DNA of 64,000 nt from Ruminococcaceae bacterium UBA3215 (GTDB taxonomy: Bacteria; Bacillota; Clostridia; Oscillospirales; Ruminococcaceae), in the NCBI GenBank assembly GCA_002363155.1, contig DEWH01000013.1, forward strand, positions 145,663 to 209,662, written 5' to 3'. Shown one piece after another: positions 7,093 through 14,491 of this stretch. The first letter of the stretch is position 1. Every line of letters begins with the position of its first letter. The notes below the pieces were generated by a model, which had not been told where the DNA came from, made no database searches, and worked only from the letters and a program-made list of their open reading frames with translations. A program made the translations under genes and the position numbers.

Positions 7093-9056
7093 TTCTCTCC
7101 TTTAAGCTCCTTTATCTTGTCACGGAAATATGCCGCCTGCTCAAAATCAAGCACTCTTGCCGCCTCTTTCATCATCGCGGTGTACTGGGCTATGAGCTTT
7201 TCCCTGTCTTTTGCGGTGAGCTTCGACTTCGGCTTCTTTCCGATCTTGTCGTCCTTTGCGGAAATGTCGATTATATCACGGACTTCCTTGATTATGGTTT
7301 TCGGAACTATGCCGTGCTCCTCGTTGTATCTCATCTGTATCTCGCGGCGGCGGTTGGTCTCGTTTATGGCATTCTCCATACTTCCGGTCACGATATCCGC
7401 GTACATTATTACCTGTCCGCCGGCATTTCTCGCCGCTCTGCCGATGGTCTGTATCAGCGACGACTCGCTTCGCAGGAAGCCTTCCTTGTCTGCGTCGAGG
7501 ATAGCCACCAGCGACACTTCCGGGATATCAAGCCCCTCGCGCAGCAGGTTTATTCCCACAAGCACGTCAAACTCGCCGAGACGCAGATCGCGTACTATCT
7601 CCATGCGCTCGATCGTGTCGATATCATGGTGCATATAACGTACTTTAAGCTCCAGCTTTTCGAGATACTTCGTAAGGTCTTCCGCCATTTTCTTCGTAAG
7701 CGTGGTCACAAGAACACGCTCGTTTCTTGCAATACGCCCGTTTATCTCGGAAACGAGGTCTTCTATCTGCCCGTCAGTGGGCTTTACGATGACCTCGGGA
7801 TCCACAAGTCCGGTAGGACGGATTATCTGCTCCGCCACGACTTTTGCATGCTCCCGCTCAAAGGGTCCGGGAGTTGCGGAAACATACACCGCCTGGTTGA
7901 TCTTTTCATAGAACTCGTCAAAGTTCAGCGGACGGTTGTCATAGGCGCTGGGCAGCCGGAACCCGTATTCTATCAGATTCTTCTTGCGGGCGCTGTCTCC
8001 GCCGAACATTCCCCTTACCTGCGGGAGCGTGACATGGCTCTCGTCCACCATAAGCAGGAAATCCTTCGGGAAATGGTCTATAAGCGTTATCGGGGTGCTG
8101 CCGGGAGCGCGTCTCGAAAGCACGCGGGAATAGTTCTCTATGCCCTTGCACATTCCTATCTCACGCAGCATCTCCATATCGTACTTTGTACGCTCGGCGA
8201 TACGCTGGGCTTCGATAAGGCGGTGCTCCGCGGTGAACTTCTCCACCTGCTGCTCCATTTCCTCCTCGATATCGTTCAGCGCAGCTTCCAGCTTGTCCCT
8301 CCCGACGATATAGTGCGACGCGGGGAATATTGCGACATGCAGCAGCTCGCGTTTTGCAAGACCGGTCACCACCTCGAACTCGGATATGCGGTCTATCTCA
8401 TCTCCGAAAAACTCGATCCGCACAGCATTCTCCTGCGTTGCGCCTGCCGGGAACACCTCAACTGTATCGCCGCGCACACGGAACTTGTTTCTGACGAAAT
8501 TCACGTCGTTGCGCTCGTACTGCATCTGTATCAGCTTCTTCACAAGCTCGTCCCGCCCTATCTCCATTCCCTTTCGCAGAGAAACGGTGTTTGAGCGGTA
8601 TTCCTCCGGGCTTCCGAGGCTGTAAATGCAGGAAACGGAGGAGACGATGATAACGTCGCGCCTTTCCGCAAGAGAGAATGTGGCTGAGTGGCGAAGACGG
8701 TCTATGTCGTCGTTTATCGCGCTGTCCTTCTCGATGTAGGAGTCGGTCGAGGGGATATAGGCTTCCGGCTGGTAATAGTCATAGTATGACACAAAATATT
8801 CTACCGCGTTGTCAGGGAAAAATTCCCGGAACTCGGTACAGAGCTGCGCGGCGAGTATCTTGTTATGGGCGAGAACAAGAGTCGGGCGGTTTACACGCTC
8901 GATGATGTTCGCCATTGTGAAGGTCTTGCCGGAACCGGTAACACCGAGGAGAACCTGCTCGCGGTTGCCGCTTTCTATGCTCTCAACGAGCTTGTCTATC
9001 GCCTGCGGCTGATCGCCGGTAGGCTTGTAAGGTGATTTTAATACGAATTTATCCAA
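7089..9056 (-). CDS. uvrB: Excinuclease ABC subunit B
   Basis: Helicase-like damage verification subunit that recruits UvrC. The 655 residues show Walker A GVTGSGKT near residue 38, the beta-hairpin region YYDYYQPEAYIPSTD near residue 92, helicase motifs DESHVTLPQ and QTIGRAARN, and a C-terminal UVR segment (about 615-650) for UvrC contact. It is the first gene of uvrB-cdd-uvrA. The promoter and a large dyad at 9119-9175 lie upstream, so damage-responsive control is likely but not proven. Confidence 0.97.
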   Translation of the reverse strand: MDKFVLKSPYKPTGDQPQAIDKLVESIESGNREQVLLGVTGSGKTFTMANIIERVNRPTLVLAHNKILAAQLCTEFREFFPDNAVEYFVSYYDYYQPEAYIPSTDSYIEKDSAINDDIDRLRHSATFSLAERRDVIIVSSVSCIYSLGSPEEYRSNTVSLRKGMEIGRDELVKKLIQMQYERNDVNFVRNKFRVRGDTVEVFPAGATQENAVRIEFFGDEIDRISEFEVVTGLAKRELLHVAIFPASHYIVGRDKLEAALNDIEEEMEQQVEKFTAEHRLIEAQRIAERTKYDMEMLREIGMCKGIENYSRVLSRRAPGSTPITLIDHFPKDFLLMVDESHVTLPQVRGMFGGDSARKKNLIEYGFRLPSAYDNRPLNFDEFYEKINQAVYVSATPGPFEREHAKVVAEQIIRPTGLVDPEVIVKPTDGQIEDLVSEINGRIARNERVLVTTLTKKMAEDLTKYLEKLELKVRYMHHDIDTIERMEIVRDLRLGEFDVLVGINLLREGLDIPEVSLVAILDADKEGFLRSESSLIQTIGRAARNAGGQVIMYADIVTGSMENAINETNRRREIQMRYNEEHGIVPKTIIKEVRDIIDISAKDDKIGKKPKSKLTAKDREKLIAQYTAMMKEAARVLDFEQAAYFRDKIKELKGEK

Positions 9057-9118
9057 AATATCCCCCGATCATTCTGTATTCGTTACAACAGATCCGATTT
9101 CAGCATTTACACTGACGA

Positions 9119-9149
9119 AATAAACACGAACGCGAGGTTCGTGTTTATT
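9119..9149 (-). promoter_or_regulatory. 13-bp inverted repeat at the uvrB transcription start (operator-like)
   Basis: AATAAACACGAAC and GTTCGTGTTTATT are perfect inverted arms around a 5-base centre. The right arm overlaps the uvrB -10. The inner CGAAC-N5-GTTCG resembles the Gram-positive LexA box, CGAAC-N4-GTTCG, but has one extra central base. The same sequence would fold as a hairpin in the RNA, so an operator or a 5' leader hairpin are both possible. Confidence 0.55.
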
Positions 9150-9175
9150 CTATCATATTCCGAAAGTTTTGTCAA
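9147..9175 (-). promoter_or_regulatory. Promoter for uvrB-cdd-uvrA
   Basis: TTGACA and TAGAAT with a 17-base spacer on the minus strand, 90 bases before uvrB and directly abutting the 13-bp dyad. Confidence 0.75.
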
Positions 9176-9190
9176 TACCCAACACAAGAG

Positions 9191-9265
9191 TGCAGCGTCA
9201 CGCTGCCGCGGGTGCAGGGCTGCGCAAGCCCTGCCGCCGTCCGCGCAGGACAGCGCCCGCGCAAG
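9191..9265 (-). repeat. Dispersed palindromic repeat, copy B
   Basis: It contains palindromes GCAGCG-TCA-CGCTGC and GCAGGGCT...AGCCCTGC plus GTCCGCGCAGGACA, the last shared with copies A and I. It lies immediately after the ilvD stop codon. Confidence 0.75.
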
Positions 9266-9267
9266 GA

Positions 9268-10923
9268 TCAGTCATCGAATACCGCACCTACGCTTGCGTT
9301 TCTGACGTGCTTTGCATAGCGCTTGAGATAGCCCGTAAGCTCCTTCGGCGGCTTTACGCCCTTTTCCCTGCGCTTTGCTATCTCGTCATCGGGAACAAGA
9401 AGCTCGATGCTCCGGTTCGGAATGTCGATGTGTATCTTGTCGCCGTTCTCTATGAATGCGATAAGTCCGCCCTCTGCGGCTTCCGGAGAGATATGCCCTA
9501 CCGAAGCGCCGCGGCTTGCACCGCTGAAGCGTCCGTCGGTGATAAGAGCAACGCTTCCGTCAAGTCCCTTGCCCGCTATCGCAGCCGTAGGCGAAAGCAT
9601 CTCCGGCATTCCGGGTCCGCCCTTGGGTCCCTCGTAGCGGATAACAACAACATCTCCCGCCCGAATGCCGCCGTTAAGGATAGCGTCATAGGCTTCCTGC
9701 TCACCGTCAAATACCTTCGCTGTACCGGTGAAGTCCATCATCTCCGGCTTTACGGCGCCCTGCTTGACAACAGCTCCCTCCGGTGCGAGATTGCCCTTGA
9801 GGATAGCGATGCCGCCGTCTGCGCGGATAGGCGCGTCTATCGGGTGTACGACCGTTCCGTCCGCGTCCTTTGCCTTTGCAAGGCGTTCGCGCTGCGTTCC
9901 GGTAACTGTCAGCGCATCAAGGTCAATGAGATCCTTCTTTGAAAGCTCATTCAGTATCACCTGTATTCCGCCCACCTCGTTCAGATCTTCAATGAAGATG
10001 CTGCTTGCGGGGTTGAGCTTTGCTATCTGCGGTATCCTGCGGCTCATTGCGTCGATATCGTCTATTGTGATGTCCACCTTTGCTTCGTGAGCTATCGCAA
10101 GCAGATGCAGGACGGTATTGGAAGAAGCACCTATCGCCATATCGGTAGCCAGCGCATTTAATATGTTGCGTCTGGTGAGTATATCAAGCGGACGGATATT
10201 CTCCTTAACAAGCTCTACCGAGCGTTCGCCCGCTTTCTTTGCAAGACGGCGGCGTGCGGAAGATACCGCAGGCTCAGTGCCGTTGAAGGGAAGTGCGAGA
10301 CCGACAGCTTCGGTAAGGCAGTTCATCGAGTTCGCAGTGTACATTCCCGAGCAGGACCCGCAGGTAGGACAGGCTTTGTTCTCCCATTCCATAAGCTCCT
10401 CGTCGGAGACTTTGCCGTCTGCGTACTTGCCTACAACCTCGAATGTCTCGGACAGACCCACGCGCTTTCCGCAGACCTTTCCCGCACTCATAGGACCGCC
10501 GCTAACAAATATGGACGGAATGTTCATTCTCGCCGCCGCAAGTATCATAGCGGGAACTATCTTGTCGCAGTTCGGGATAAATACCGCGCCGTCAAGCGGG
10601 TGAGCGGTAAGCATTACCTCGATGCTGTCTGTTATAAGCTCACGGGAAGCAAGTGAATAGCGCATTCCCTTGTGGTTCATGGCAAGACCGTCGCACACGC
10701 CTATGGTGCTGAACTCAAAGGGAATACCGCCGGCGTTCCGGATACCGTCCTTCACAGCCTGGGAAAGCTCATGCAGGTGCATATGCCCCGGCACATAGTC
10801 GCTTGCCGCACTGACTACTGCGATAAAAGGCTTCTTCATCTCGCTGTCGGTAAGTCCGAGCGCCTTAAGCAGCGAACGGTGCGGCAGCCTTGTAACTCCG
10901 TCTTTTAAAAGATCACTTCTCAT
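9268..10923 (-). CDS. ilvD: Dihydroxy-acid dehydratase
   Basis: Dehydrates dihydroxyisovalerate and dihydroxymethylvalerate in valine, isoleucine and leucine synthesis, using an iron-sulfur cluster. The 551 residues show cluster ligands in FIPNCDKI and ACPTCGSCSGMYTANSMN, and the C-terminal GRFSGASRG loop. The start MRSDLLKDGVTRLPH has a perfect GGAGGA site; longer in-frame starts run into the upstream repeat. It lies downstream of manA-glk and far from ilvB and ilvA (37.8-40.7 kb), so branched-chain genes are split here. A repeat follows the stop directly. Confidence 0.96.
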   Translation of the reverse strand: MRSDLLKDGVTRLPHRSLLKALGLTDSEMKKPFIAVVSAASDYVPGHMHLHELSQAVKDGIRNAGGIPFEFSTIGVCDGLAMNHKGMRYSLASRELITDSIEVMLTAHPLDGAVFIPNCDKIVPAMILAAARMNIPSIFVSGGPMSAGKVCGKRVGLSETFEVVGKYADGKVSDEELMEWENKACPTCGSCSGMYTANSMNCLTEAVGLALPFNGTEPAVSSARRRLAKKAGERSVELVKENIRPLDILTRRNILNALATDMAIGASSNTVLHLLAIAHEAKVDITIDDIDAMSRRIPQIAKLNPASSIFIEDLNEVGGIQVILNELSKKDLIDLDALTVTGTQRERLAKAKDADGTVVHPIDAPIRADGGIAILKGNLAPEGAVVKQGAVKPEMMDFTGTAKVFDGEQEAYDAILNGGIRAGDVVVIRYEGPKGGPGMPEMLSPTAAIAGKGLDGSVALITDGRFSGASRGASVGHISPEAAEGGLIAFIENGDKIHIDIPNRSIELLVPDDEIAKRREKGVKPPKELTGYLKRYAKHVRNASVGAVFDD

Positions 10924-10954
10924 TTGTTGTCCTCCTTCTCCGCTTACGCGGACG

Positions 10955-11022
10955 GGAGTGGGGCTCTTTCCCTCTCCCGAGCTCTTACTCCGCACCGCTT
11001 TTTGAAAAAGCGGCGGGAGAAC
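10955..11022. repeat. Dispersed palindromic repeat, copy C (divergent)
   Basis: The glk-ilvD gap holds CCGCTTTTT-G-AAAAAGCGG (10995-11013) and a GGGAG...CTCCC inverted pair. The layout is like the other copies but sequence identity is low. No U-tract follows, so it is not an obvious terminator. Confidence 0.45.
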
Positions 11023-11030
11023 GATCAATA

Positions 11031-12026
11031 TTACGAATTTATCTTGCCGAGAACGGATCTGATAATGCCGCTTTCAGCCGATTTTCCCAGCATCGCTGCG
11101 CCGATTATTCCGGCATCGTTTCCGAGGCTGCATATACATATCTCGGTGTTCTTGGCGCTGTTCTTTGAATAGACCTGCTCCGCAACCATCTTTTTAAGCG
11201 GTATCAGCAGGTTGTCACCCTCGTTGCAGACTCCTCCGCCTATGCAGAGGATATCCGGCTGGAAAATGTTGATCGTGTTCGTGATACCGCAGGCAAGCGC
11301 CTTTATATAGCGGTCAACGACTGCCTGTCCCACATCGTCCATCATCTTCGCCGCATTGAACGCTGTCCTTGCACTAACGCGTCCGTCTGTCTCGACAAGC
11401 TGATGCAGCTTGCTTTCCGGGTGCTGTTCAAGGGCTTCCTGCGTCATTCTCGCAAGTCCCGTAGCCGACGCATAAGTCTCAAAGCAGCCCTTTCTTCCGC
11501 AGGTACACTGATAGCCGTCGATCACGATGACAGTATGTCCGATCTCACCGCCGGCAAAGTTGGTGCCGGAAAAGATCTTGCCGTTGATTATGATCCCCGC
11601 GCCTACTCCCGTTCCGAGAGTTATGACCACGGCGTTCTTCGCGCCTTTTGCCGCTCCTGCGAGATACTCGCCGTAAGCTGCGGCATTCGCGTCGTTGTCG
11701 ATGTATGTCTTTTTTCCGAATGCATTTTCGATATCCGGGAGGAGCGGGACATTGTTCCAGCCGAGATTGTTGGAATACTCGACGATACCGGTGTCCGAAT
11801 TGCAGGTCCCGGGACAGCCCGCACCTATCCAGCGCACATCGTCCATATCTATCTTTGCGTCGTCTGCCGCAAGTTTCACACTCTCGATGATATCTTTTAT
11901 CACTTCCTCATAAGGACGTCCCTTATCAGTCTTTATCCTGCTTCTTCCGACGATCTTGCAGGTCTCGTCAACAACACCGGTAGATAAGTTTGTTCCGCCG
12001 ATATCTATACCTATGTAATACTTCAT
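11031..12026 (-). CDS. glk: ROK-family glucokinase
   Basis: Phosphorylates glucose to glucose 6-phosphate with ATP. The 331 residues start with the phosphate-binding GIDIGGTN (residues 5-12), followed by DNDANAAAYGE, LGTGVGAGII, GEIGH and the ROK zinc signature CTCGRKGCFE near residue 165. No N-terminal DNA-binding domain is present, so it is an enzyme and not a ROK repressor. It lies 51 bases after manA and before ilvD, all minus strand. Confidence 0.92.
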   Translation of the reverse strand: MKYYIGIDIGGTNLSTGVVDETCKIVGRSRIKTDKGRPYEEVIKDIIESVKLAADDAKIDMDDVRWIGAGCPGTCNSDTGIVEYSNNLGWNNVPLLPDIENAFGKKTYIDNDANAAAYGEYLAGAAKGAKNAVVITLGTGVGAGIIINGKIFSGTNFAGGEIGHTVIVIDGYQCTCGRKGCFETYASATGLARMTQEALEQHPESKLHQLVETDGRVSARTAFNAAKMMDDVGQAVVDRYIKALACGITNTINIFQPDILCIGGGVCNEGDNLLIPLKKMVAEQVYSKNSAKNTEICICSLGNDAGIIGAAMLGKSAESGIIRSVLGKINS

Positions 12027-12077
12027 AAGACTCCCCCATTCGTGAAAAATAAGATTTTCGGTGCCGGCTCCGCCGGA

Positions 12078-13031
12078 TCATACTATATCGGTAAGGATCG
12101 CTTCGCCGCTGCCTTCAAGGGTATATTTCCCGGATCCGGCGGGAATGAAGCAGCTGTCACCCTTGCCGAGGATAAGATCGCCCAGCTTAAAGCTGCCGGA
12201 AAGGACGAGGATCGAGTTGAACGATGCGTCTGTCGCTTCAAGCTGCGCCGCGGACTGCACGTCCAGCTTGTTCACGTTGAAATACTCGCTTGAAGCAAGC
12301 AGGGTCTCGGAATAACCGCCCTTGTCCAGCTTTTCGCCCTGCGGCTTTGCGGGCCGTGTAGGAGGAACGAGCTTTGTTACCTCACAGGCTTTCGCGATAT
12401 GCAGCTCACGGGGCTTTCCGTCATTGCCGACTCTGCCGTAGTCGTAGATGCGGTAAGTGGTATTCGAGTTCTGCTGTATCTCGGCGATAAGGATACCCTT
12501 TCCGATAGCATGGAGAGTGCCGCTTTCTATAAAGAAAACATCGCCCTTATGCACAGGGACATTGTTTGTCACTTCAAGCAGAGTATTGTTCTTGATACGG
12601 TCTGCGAATTCCTCACGGGATATCTCATGCTTAAAGCCGTAGAGCAGCTCTGCGCCTTCCTCGCAGTCAACGATATACCACATCTCGGTCTTGCCGTATT
12701 CGCCCTCGACGCGCAGTGCATACTCGTTGTCCGGGTGAACCTGAACGGAGAGATTGTCCTTTGCGTCTATGAGTTTTATGAGGATAGGGAAATACTCGAA
12801 GCGCTCACAATTCTTGCCGAGCACCTTTTTACCCTCTTTTTCGATATATTCATCAAGCGTTCTGCCGGCATACTCGCCGTTTTCGATCACGCTTTTTCCG
12901 TCTTTATGGCATGAAAGCTCCCAGCTCTCGGCAACCTTGTCTGCGTCCGACTTCTTGCCGTATTCGTCTCTGAGCCTTGTTCCGCCCCAGATGTAGTCCT
13001 TGCACGGAGCAATAAGTTTCATTGCGTACAT
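12078..13031 (-). CDS. manA: Mannose-6-phosphate isomerase, class I
   Basis: Interconverts mannose 6-phosphate and fructose 6-phosphate. The 317-residue length fits the short Gram-positive form. Zinc-site sequences are QVHPDNEYA (about residue 98), KGDVFFIESGTLHAIG (about 165) and the QQNSNTTYRIYDYGR segment. The first ATG has AAAGGGG nine bases upstream. A consensus promoter is at 13062-13090, and glk follows, giving a small hexose unit. Confidence 0.92.
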   Translation of the reverse strand: MYAMKLIAPCKDYIWGGTRLRDEYGKKSDADKVAESWELSCHKDGKSVIENGEYAGRTLDEYIEKEGKKVLGKNCERFEYFPILIKLIDAKDNLSVQVHPDNEYALRVEGEYGKTEMWYIVDCEEGAELLYGFKHEISREEFADRIKNNTLLEVTNNVPVHKGDVFFIESGTLHAIGKGILIAEIQQNSNTTYRIYDYGRVGNDGKPRELHIAKACEVTKLVPPTRPAKPQGEKLDKGGYSETLLASSEYFNVNKLDVQSAAQLEATDASFNSILVLSGSFKLGDLILGKGDSCFIPAGSGKYTLEGSGEAILTDIV

Positions 13032-13061
13032 TCAAACAACCCCTTTATATGATATAGAATA

Positions 13062-13090
13062 ATTATACCACAAAGGATTTTAAATGTAAA
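13062..13090 (-). promoter_or_regulatory. Promoter for manA-glk(-ilvD)
   Basis: TTTACA-17-TATAAT on the minus strand, about 30 bases before the manA start. Confidence 0.8.
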
Positions 13091-13110
13091 GCTATTTTTG
13101 AGAAATAGGA

Positions 13111-13136
13111 GCCGGGCGCAGAAATCTGCGTCCGGC
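13111..13136 (-). terminator. Hairpin after spoVM
   Basis: Arms GCCGGGCGCAGA and TCTGCGTCCGGC with a 2-base loop and one mismatch lie 13 bases after the spoVM stop. The U-tract is poor, so termination efficiency is uncertain. Confidence 0.5.
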
Positions 13137-13149
13137 AAGGGTATGTAGC

Positions 13150-13233
13150 TCAGACTGTCTGTTTCTTCACGCCGAAAAACAGTCTGAAGATCCATGCGAG
13201 CGGCTTAGGGCTCTTCATAACAAACACTTTCAT
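13150..13233 (-). CDS. spoVM: Stage V sporulation protein SpoVM (27 residues)
   Basis: The peptide starts MKVFVMKSPKPLAWIFRLFF and ends GVKKQTV, an amphipathic helix with the Lys-X-Pro-Lys element near residue 8 of SpoVM, the peptide that binds the convex forespore membrane and anchors SpoIVA for coat assembly. The length (26 residues in Bacillus subtilis) and the N-terminal MK pattern fit. A strong GGAGGAACGAT site precedes the ATG. A small membrane-protein gene ends 13 bases upstream on the same strand. The gene is short enough to be missed by automatic gene calling. Confidence 0.82.
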   Translation of the reverse strand: MKVFVMKSPKPLAWIFRLFFGVKKQTV

Positions 13234-13246
13234 ATCGTTCCTCCGT

Positions 13247-13414
13247 CTATTTGCAGTTATTTTTCAGCAGCAGTCCCGCCGCTATCAGAAGCACGGCAAG
13301 GAAGATGAGCAGGAACCGGTAAGAAAGGAAGCAGAGCCATACAGCCCCGCCCGCGATCAGCAGCACCGATATCGCGCACAACACACAGTTCGGCCTCCGT
13401 CTCTTGTACCTCAT
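13247..13414 (-). CDS. Small two-helix membrane protein upstream of spoVM
   Basis: A 55-residue product beginning MRYKRRRPNCVLC, with two hydrophobic segments (about residues 11-30 and 34-50) and a basic N-terminus. AAAGGGGTGAGCGGA forms its ribosome binding site. The 13-base gap to spoVM suggests co-expression and perhaps a sporulation-linked role, which is inference. I do not recognise a named family. Confidence 0.7.
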   Translation of the reverse strand: MRYKRRRPNCVLCAISVLLIAGGAVWLCFLSYRFLLIFLAVLLIAAGLLLKNNCK

Positions 13415-13542
13415 TCCGCTCACCCCTTTCCGGCTCTTACAGTTTATTCTGTTCGCGGGAAAGTGTTACAGAGATTTTTTGCAACAGATTACAAAAAATT
13501 CAAATAATTTCAATAACTCGTAACAAAAATTATATAAAACTA

Positions 13543-13571
13543 TTGACAAGTTATTAAAGATGTGCTATAAT
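13543..13571 (+). promoter_or_regulatory. Perfect consensus promoter for the ribbon-helix-helix gene
   Basis: TTGACA-17-TATAAT, about 190 bases before the start at 13761. The leader RNA it makes contains repeat copy D and the TCTCTAAAA run. Confidence 0.85.
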
Positions 13572-13618
13572 AGCATTGTAAAAACAAGAGTGACAATATA
13601 TCCGGAGACTCTTCAAGT

Positions 13619-13698
13619 TCCGTATTACGGGATTTGTTTAGGGGGTTCAGCCCCCTTTTTCAAAGGGGGCTGGCGGGTCCGGGCAGCGCCCGGTCTCT
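13619..13698 (+). repeat. Dispersed palindromic repeat, copy D
   Basis: Contains CCGTATTACGGGAT, TTTAGGGGGTTCAGCCCCC, CAAAGGGGGCTGGCGGG and TCCGGGCAGCGCCCGG. It is nearly identical to copy H (26372-26433) and close to copy A. GGGGG...CCCCC can fold as a hairpin in the 5' leader of the downstream gene. Confidence 0.88.
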
Positions 13699-13742
13699 AA
13701 AATCTCTCTAAAACTTCTCTAAAGTCTCTCAAAAATCTCTGC
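13695..13742 (+). repeat. Imperfect TCTCTAAAA tandem run in a 5' leader
   Basis: About five imperfect copies of a TCTCTAAAA-like unit lie between repeat copy D and the start at 13761. A similar TCTCNAAAA stretch follows copy H, so it probably belongs to the repeat element. Confidence 0.6.
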
Positions 13743-13760
13743 GAGAAAGAAGGTGAGCCG

Positions 13761-14423
13761 ATGAACAAGAGCGTTTACAGTCTTGTGCTATCGGACGAGG
13801 TAGTGGCAGCAGTGGACAGAGCCGCATACAGGGCGGGAATGAGCCGTTCGGCATTCATCAACAGCGTGCTCGCGGAGGCGGTCTCCTACACCACTCCCGA
13901 AAAGCGTATGAGCGACATTTTCTCCGAGATCGAACAGCTTATGAGCGGCGATATCTTCCGCATCATGCCGCGCCCGTCGGATTCCGCACTTGCTATACGA
14001 TCGGCTCTTAAATACAAGTACAAGCCGGTTATCCGCTACGGGATAGAACTTTACCGCAGTTTCGACACAAGTATCGGCAAGCTCAAAGTCTCGCTGCGAA
14101 CCCAGTCCGACAGCCTGATTGCGGAATTTGAGCGGTTTACGGGAATATGGGTGCGGCTTGAGCAGGAACATATAATCTCGCACTTCCCCGACGGTATCAC
14201 CTATGAGACCGGAGACGGAAAATTCACGCGGACTTTCTGCCTCCCGCCGGATAAGCATAAACTTACCGATGACGGCATCGCCGAAGCTCTTTCGGAGTAC
14301 ATCAAGATGTTCGATGACATCATCAAGCTCTACTTTGCTAACTGCTCCGATCATGCGAAAGCACAGGCTATCGTCCGGAAGCGGTATGAGGAATACTACG
14401 CCGGAAATATGCCGATAATTTAG
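13761..14423 (+). CDS. Ribbon-helix-helix domain protein, function unknown
   Basis: The first 40 residues (SVYSLVLSDEVVAAVDRAAYRAGMSRSAFINSVLAEAV as separate strand and two helices) fit a CopG/Arc-type DNA-binding fold. The remaining 180 residues are unfamiliar, with an acidic-basic helical C-terminus. It is 220 residues, far longer than an antitoxin, and no toxin partner is adjacent. It has its own strong promoter with a long leader and precedes clpB by 68 bases, so it may regulate or be co-transcribed with clpB; this is inference. Confidence 0.7.
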   Translation: MNKSVYSLVLSDEVVAAVDRAAYRAGMSRSAFINSVLAEAVSYTTPEKRMSDIFSEIEQLMSGDIFRIMPRPSDSALAIRSALKYKYKPVIRYGIELYRSFDTSIGKLKVSLRTQSDSLIAEFERFTGIWVRLEQEHIISHFPDGITYETGDGKFTRTFCLPPDKHKLTDDGIAEALSEYIKMFDDIIKLYFANCSDHAKAQAIVRKRYEEYYAGNMPII

Positions 14424-14433
14424 TACGGCGGAC

Positions 14434-14462
14434 TTGACACACCGCGTCCGGCAATCAATATT
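14434..14462 (+). promoter_or_regulatory. Possible separate promoter for clpB
   Basis: TTGACA and AATATT with 17 bases between. The -10 is weak. No CIRCE or CtsR direct repeat is visible near it. Confidence 0.35.
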
Positions 14463-14491
14463 TTTTCATTTAAACAATTGGGGGGATATTT

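Noticed and set aside
7047..8594. A 515-codon plus-strand open frame
   Set aside because: Antisense shadow of uvrB caused by codon bias; composition is Leu/Tyr/His-rich with no domain.
9268..13031. manA-glk-ilvD as a sugar-acid (Entner-Doudoroff) locus with edd instead of ilvD
   Set aside because: The dehydratase has IlvD-type length (551) and motifs and no sugar-acid genes are adjacent; it is better called ilvD.
13761..14423. Toxin-antitoxin module
   Set aside because: The ribbon-helix-helix protein is 220 residues and the next gene is clpB; no small toxin gene lies beside it.
14424..14491. CIRCE or CtsR operator before clpB
   Set aside because: Neither the TTAGCACTC/GAGTGCTAA dyad nor the GGTCAAA tandem heptamer is present.
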